Part shown: positions 15,627 through 18,331 of the stretch, piece after piece
How the letters are laid out: each line of letters begins with the position of its first letter
How positions within the stretch are numbered: the first letter of the stretch is position 1
NCBI GenBank assembly: GCA_937926355.1
Contig: CALAZP010000175.1
Coordinates: 1 to 18,331, forward strand
Direction of reading: 5' to 3'
From: an uncultured Saprospirales bacterium
GTDB taxonomy: Bacteria; Bacteroidota; Bacteroidia; Chitinophagales; Saprospiraceae
DNA: 18,331 nucleotides
The notes under the pieces: generated by a model
What the model was told of the DNA's origin: nothing
The model's database searches: none
What the model saw: the letters and a program-made list of their open reading frames with translations, nothing else
Translations under genes and position numbers: made by a program

Positions 15627-16340
15627 TTAAATGTTGGCCAAAGCAGGTTGTTGATGGAATAAGGATTCAAATAACGATCGCCCATCTTCGTTTCCAAGAA
15701 TTTCCTCAGCAGCTCGTTCTGGATGTGGCATCATACCAAAGACGTTTTTATTCGCATTGCATATTCCTGCAATATGATTAATGGAACCATTGGGGTTGGC
15801 ATCTTCGTGAAGCTGGCCTTCTTCATCACAATACCTAAATAATACCTGATTGTTATTTTCAATTTCTTTGAGAACCTCATCTGGAGCAAAAAACCTACCT
15901 TCAGCATGGGCAATCGGTATGGTTAGTACCTTTCCTTGGGGAGTTCTATTGGTAAAAGGAGTATTGGAGTTCTCTACCTTGATGGTCACATTTTTGCAAA
16001 TAAACTTTTCATTTAGATTTCTCAATAAGACCCCTGGAAGTAATCCCGCTTCACATAAAATTTGGAAACCATTACAAATTCCTACCACCAATCCACCTTT
16101 ATCTGCAAAAGTAATAACAGCTTGCATGATAGGCGAATACCTGGCAATAGCACCCGATCTTAAATAGTCTCCAAAAGAAAATCCACCGGGTAGTACGATA
16201 CAGTCACTTGCAGAATACCCTGAAAGATCTGCCGTTTTATGCCAAATTTTTTCAACTTGCGCTCCAGTTACGGTTCTTAATACATGAACCATATCATCAT
16301 CACAGTTGGATCCGGGGAAAACAACAACTCCAAATTTCAT
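15627..16340 (-). CDS. purQ: Phosphoribosylformylglycinamidine synthase subunit PurQ (glutamine amidotransferase)
   Basis: PurQ releases ammonia from glutamine for the FGAM synthase step (FGAR to FGAM) of purine synthesis, acting with PurL and PurS. It is a class I glutamine amidotransferase of 237 residues. The opening FPGSNCDDD and PGGFSFGDYLRSGAIA are family signatures. The catalytic triad is Cys89 in GICNGFQ, His206 and Glu208 in MPHPERAAEE. The separate small-subunit form implies that purL and purS lie elsewhere; in many Bacteroidota PurL is a single long fused protein, so a free-standing PurQ hints at the three-subunit version here. It sits 11 bp after the DUF6427-like gene and just before dsbD, neither with a purine role. 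Confidence 0.95.
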   Translation of the reverse strand: MKFGVVVFPGSNCDDDMVHVLRTVTGAQVEKIWHKTADLSGYSASDCIVLPGGFSFGDYLRSGAIARYSPIMQAVITFADKGGLVVGICNGFQILCEAGLLPGVLLRNLNEKFICKNVTIKVENSNTPFTNRTPQGKVLTIPIAHAEGRFFAPDEVLKEIENNNQVLFRYCDEEGQLHEDANPNGSINHIAGICNANKNVFGMMPHPERAAEEILGNEDGRSLFESLFHQQPALANI

Positions 16341-16351
16341 GAGGTAGGTTT

Positions 16352-17275
16352 TTATTTTAGAACTCCAAAATTAAACATTTCGAAATAATTAAAAGTTATC
16401 GAAATCACGAATATCAACCAGAATACAACCGATGCTATTTTAGGTGGAATATCTGAAAGCCTTATTCCAGTTAAAATTCCAACCGGAACAACCATCAATT
16501 GCCATTTTTGGTAAACAAACGGCCCATCTATTAATGCCGGCAGAAAAGATAGTAAAGCCCAAAAATAAAAGACACTAATTTTTCTTTGAATCTGCATCGG
16601 TTTTTTCCTTCTATAGGCTCTATATGCAATCAAAACAAAGAATAGGAATAATCCCAAGAAGATACTTTTGAACGCATCAAAATCTCCTGAAAAATGTATC
16701 AAAGAAAAATGGTTGACACTATTCAATAGATCATATTCACTCATGGAATCGGTGGAAAAATGGAAAACACCAACCAGGAAAATTTCCATCAGAAGAGCTG
16801 ATAGTACTTGTAAAATTTCCCGAAGGGAAAAAGGCCTCAATAGATTTAATCCGGCAAATAAAGAAAAGATCAAGATGATGTTAGGCGGGTAAATAAAAAC
16901 ACCTATTCCGAAAACTAAGCCCATATTGAAAAACTTCTGGGGAGCGGCTCCAAGTCTATCGGTGTCTAGAATCATTCCTATGGATAGCAAAGTGAAACAA
17001 TTCGCAATGATAAATGGGGAGAAAAGGACAGCCTCAGGAATAGTGAAGAGTAAAAGTACAACCATCAATCCAGCTAATTGATTGGGCGTTTTATATAGTC
17101 TGTGTTTTTGAATGAGATAATTGACATAAAAACTCTGAAGAAATACCACCAATGCAGTAAGTAATTTTAGAAGTATTTCATCATCCCTAATGTAATCATC
17201 CACTAAGAAGATAGGGATGAGAAGGAGATAAAAAAGAGAATTTAATATTTGATTAGAATTAAAAGCCTTAAGCAT
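16352..17275 (-). CDS. Polytopic membrane protein, DUF6427-like
   Basis: I recognise this only as a conserved Bacteroidota membrane protein resembling DUF6427; no function is known to me. From the ATG at 17275 it has 307 residues with about eight to ten hydrophobic helices and short, partly basic loops (KHRLYKTPNQLAG, YRAYRRKKPMQIQRK). The conserved-looking YPPNIILIF and RPFSLRE segments occur mid-protein. No enzymatic motif is visible. The start codon is part of ATGCTTAA, which contains the stop of the upstream HD-domain gene (8-bp overlap), so translation is probably coupled. An upstream in-frame ATG at 17374 was rejected because it would extend 100 bp into that gene. Confidence 0.75.
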   Translation of the reverse strand: MLKAFNSNQILNSLFYLLLIPIFLVDDYIRDDEILLKLLTALVVFLQSFYVNYLIQKHRLYKTPNQLAGLMVVLLLFTIPEAVLFSPFIIANCFTLLSIGMILDTDRLGAAPQKFFNMGLVFGIGVFIYPPNIILIFSLFAGLNLLRPFSLREILQVLSALLMEIFLVGVFHFSTDSMSEYDLLNSVNHFSLIHFSGDFDAFKSIFLGLFLFFVLIAYRAYRRKKPMQIQRKISVFYFWALLSFLPALIDGPFVYQKWQLMVVPVGILTGIRLSDIPPKIASVVFWLIFVISITFNYFEMFNFGVLK

Positions 17276-18331
17276 CTGCCGGAATGAATTTTGGATAGCA
17301 AAGATAATATTTGGTAAAAGAGCGGGAAGAAAGGATGTAATCCTGAGCTGAAGACATAGGATGGATTTCACCATTTTTATGCAAGATCAAAATTTCTTCT
17401 TTATTGGGCCAATAAGCGGTATTGGTTTCACTTCCCGCTACTATTAAAAATTGGGGGTCCACAGAGGATCCTTCAGGTAGGGCTTTTAATAATTGATTTT
17501 CCACTAGGGCCATCCTGTCAGCCGAAATAGGTTCATTCTGAAATTCGGTCTTAAAAAGCTGCCGGTTAAGTAAACTATTAGAAAGGAAGCGTAGAAGAAA
17601 ATCTGGGTGCTCAGACCAATTTTTTAACGCCGATACTATATCGGTATCGTCTAAACTAGCAAATTTCATTAAAAACAAATCTTCCTGATTCTTTATGGTT
17701 TCAGCAGTGACGGAATGCTTAAGAAAAAACAATAAATGAGAGGAAGCCTGAATGGAATTAGGTTCGTTATTCATGAGTTCTCGGGCTCGCTTTAATACCA
17801 AAACCAACATTTTCTCAGCGGAAACTACCGTTTTATGAAGATATACTTGCCAATACATCAGTCTTCGAGCAATCAAAAATTTTTCAACAGAATAAATTCC
17901 TTTCTCCTCTACGACCAATTGATTGTCCACCACGTTGAGCATTTTTATTATCCGATCATACCCGATTACCCCTTCGTGGACTCCAGTGAAGTAACTGTCC
18001 CTATTTAAGTAGTCCATCCTATCCATATCTAGCTGTCCACCAATCAACTGATGTAAAAAGGTTTTATGGTAACTGCCGTTAAAAATTGAAATTGCCAAAT
18101 CCAACTTTCCATCAAATGTTTTATTTAGGGACTCCATAAATAGGGCAGAAAGGACTTCGTGTGAAACACCAATAAGGTTTTTTTCCAGAGTATGAGAAAA
18201 AGGGCCATGTCCAATATCATGCAATAAAATAGCCGCGCATGCCGCTTCTTTTTCTGCTTCAGTTATTGAAACTCCTTTTTGCTCCAAACTCATTAAAGCT
18301 TGGGACATCAAGTGATAAGCACCTAAAGCAT
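17268..18331 (-). CDS. HD-domain phosphohydrolase (COG1078 type), N-terminus outside window
   Basis: A metal-dependent phosphohydrolase of the HD superfamily, related to dGTPase-like proteins. The frame is open to the right edge: codons before the internal ATG read ALGAYHLMSQAL, with a partial codon compatible with His ahead of them, matching the family's R..H.LG region. The metal site appears in LLHDIGHGPFSHTLE (His-Asp plus downstream His), and DMDRMDYLNRDSYFTG carries a second conserved Asp cluster typical of this family. The visible part is about 354 residues, and only some 50 or more residues are likely missing. Nucleotide specificity cannot be inferred. Its 3' end overlaps the DUF6427-like gene by 8 bp and heads the dsbD-directed gene run. 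Confidence 0.9.
   Translation of the reverse strand, partial: ALGAYHLMSQALMSLEQKGVSITEAEKEAACAAILLHDIGHGPFSHTLEKNLIGVSHEVLSALFMESLNKTFDGKLDLAISIFNGSYHKTFLHQLIGGQLDMDRMDYLNRDSYFTGVHEGVIGYDRIIKMLNVVDNQLVVEEKGIYSVEKFLIARRLMYWQVYLHKTVVSAEKMLVLVLKRARELMNNEPNSIQASSHLLFFLKHSVTAETIKNQEDLFLMKFASLDDTDIVSALKNWSEHPDFLLRFLSNSLLNRQLFKTEFQNEPISADRMALVENQLLKALPEGSSVDPQFLIVAGSETNTAYWPNKEEILILHKNGEIHPMSSAQDYILSSRSFTKYYLCYPKFIPADA

Noticed and set aside
15614..15697. Upstream extension of dsbD into purQ
   Set aside because: The signal peptide begins at MRWIYAIAL; the extension overlaps conserved purQ coding sequence and has no signal character.
17276..17374. Upstream extension of the DUF6427-like gene
   Set aside because: It overlaps the HD-domain gene by 100 bp, while the ATG at 17275 gives a natural coupled start.
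1..18331. tRNA genes, CRISPR arrays, complete insertion sequences, defence or biosynthetic clusters
   Set aside because: Looked for and not seen; apart from the element end, the genes are core metabolic, transport and envelope functions.

Overview
The window looks like chromosomal DNA of a free-living Bacteroidota species, perhaps near the Saprospiria or Cytophagia (lineage is inference). The supporting signs are a PorP/SprF-family outer-membrane protein, a bactofilin followed by AtpZ, a DUF6427-like membrane protein, -7 boxes of the Bacteroidota TAnnTTTG type, and the lack of Shine-Dalgarno sequences before most starts. Nearly all of it is ordinary core genome. The exception is the first 1.8 kb, which is the end of an integrated mobile element.

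Region 1 (1-1803), element end. A tyrosine recombinase runs off the left edge and has an in-frame TAA at codon 11. Upstream of it is a zinc-finger/double-HTH protein of the excisionase/regulator type. A gene-free strip of about 250 bp follows, with several short phased repeats. The element abuts the stop codon of mnmE, so the 3' end of mnmE is very probably the attachment site. Salmonella genomic island 1 uses the same location in Enterobacteria.

Region 2 (1804-7635, minus strand). A lipoprotein sulfatase lies directly before mnmE (tRNA U34-modifying GTPase) with 2 bp between them. Further upstream, trkA and trkH overlap by 4 bp and form a potassium uptake system.

Region 3 (7699-10894). A low-molecular-weight protein tyrosine phosphatase (plus) converges on the 2-oxoglutarate dehydrogenase E1 gene (minus). 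Their 3' ends overlap by 29 bp.

Region 4 (11021-13593, plus strand). rpsT has a clear promoter and a strong intrinsic terminator. Next come a PorP/SprF-family protein, a bactofilin, atpZ and a four-helix AtpI-like protein. In many Bacteroidota the last three lead into atpB and the rest of the ATP synthase operon; here dsbD follows on the opposite strand instead.

Region 5 (13595-18331, minus strand). This is a tight co-directional run: an HD-domain phosphohydrolase cut by the right edge, a DUF6427-like membrane protein, purQ, and dsbD.

I see no tRNA or rRNA genes, no CRISPR array, no riboswitch and no complete insertion sequence. I found no convincing new multi-gene system. The parts most worth a second look are the mnmE-integrated element, with its interrupted integrase and phased repeats, and the apparently detached head of the ATP synthase operon.
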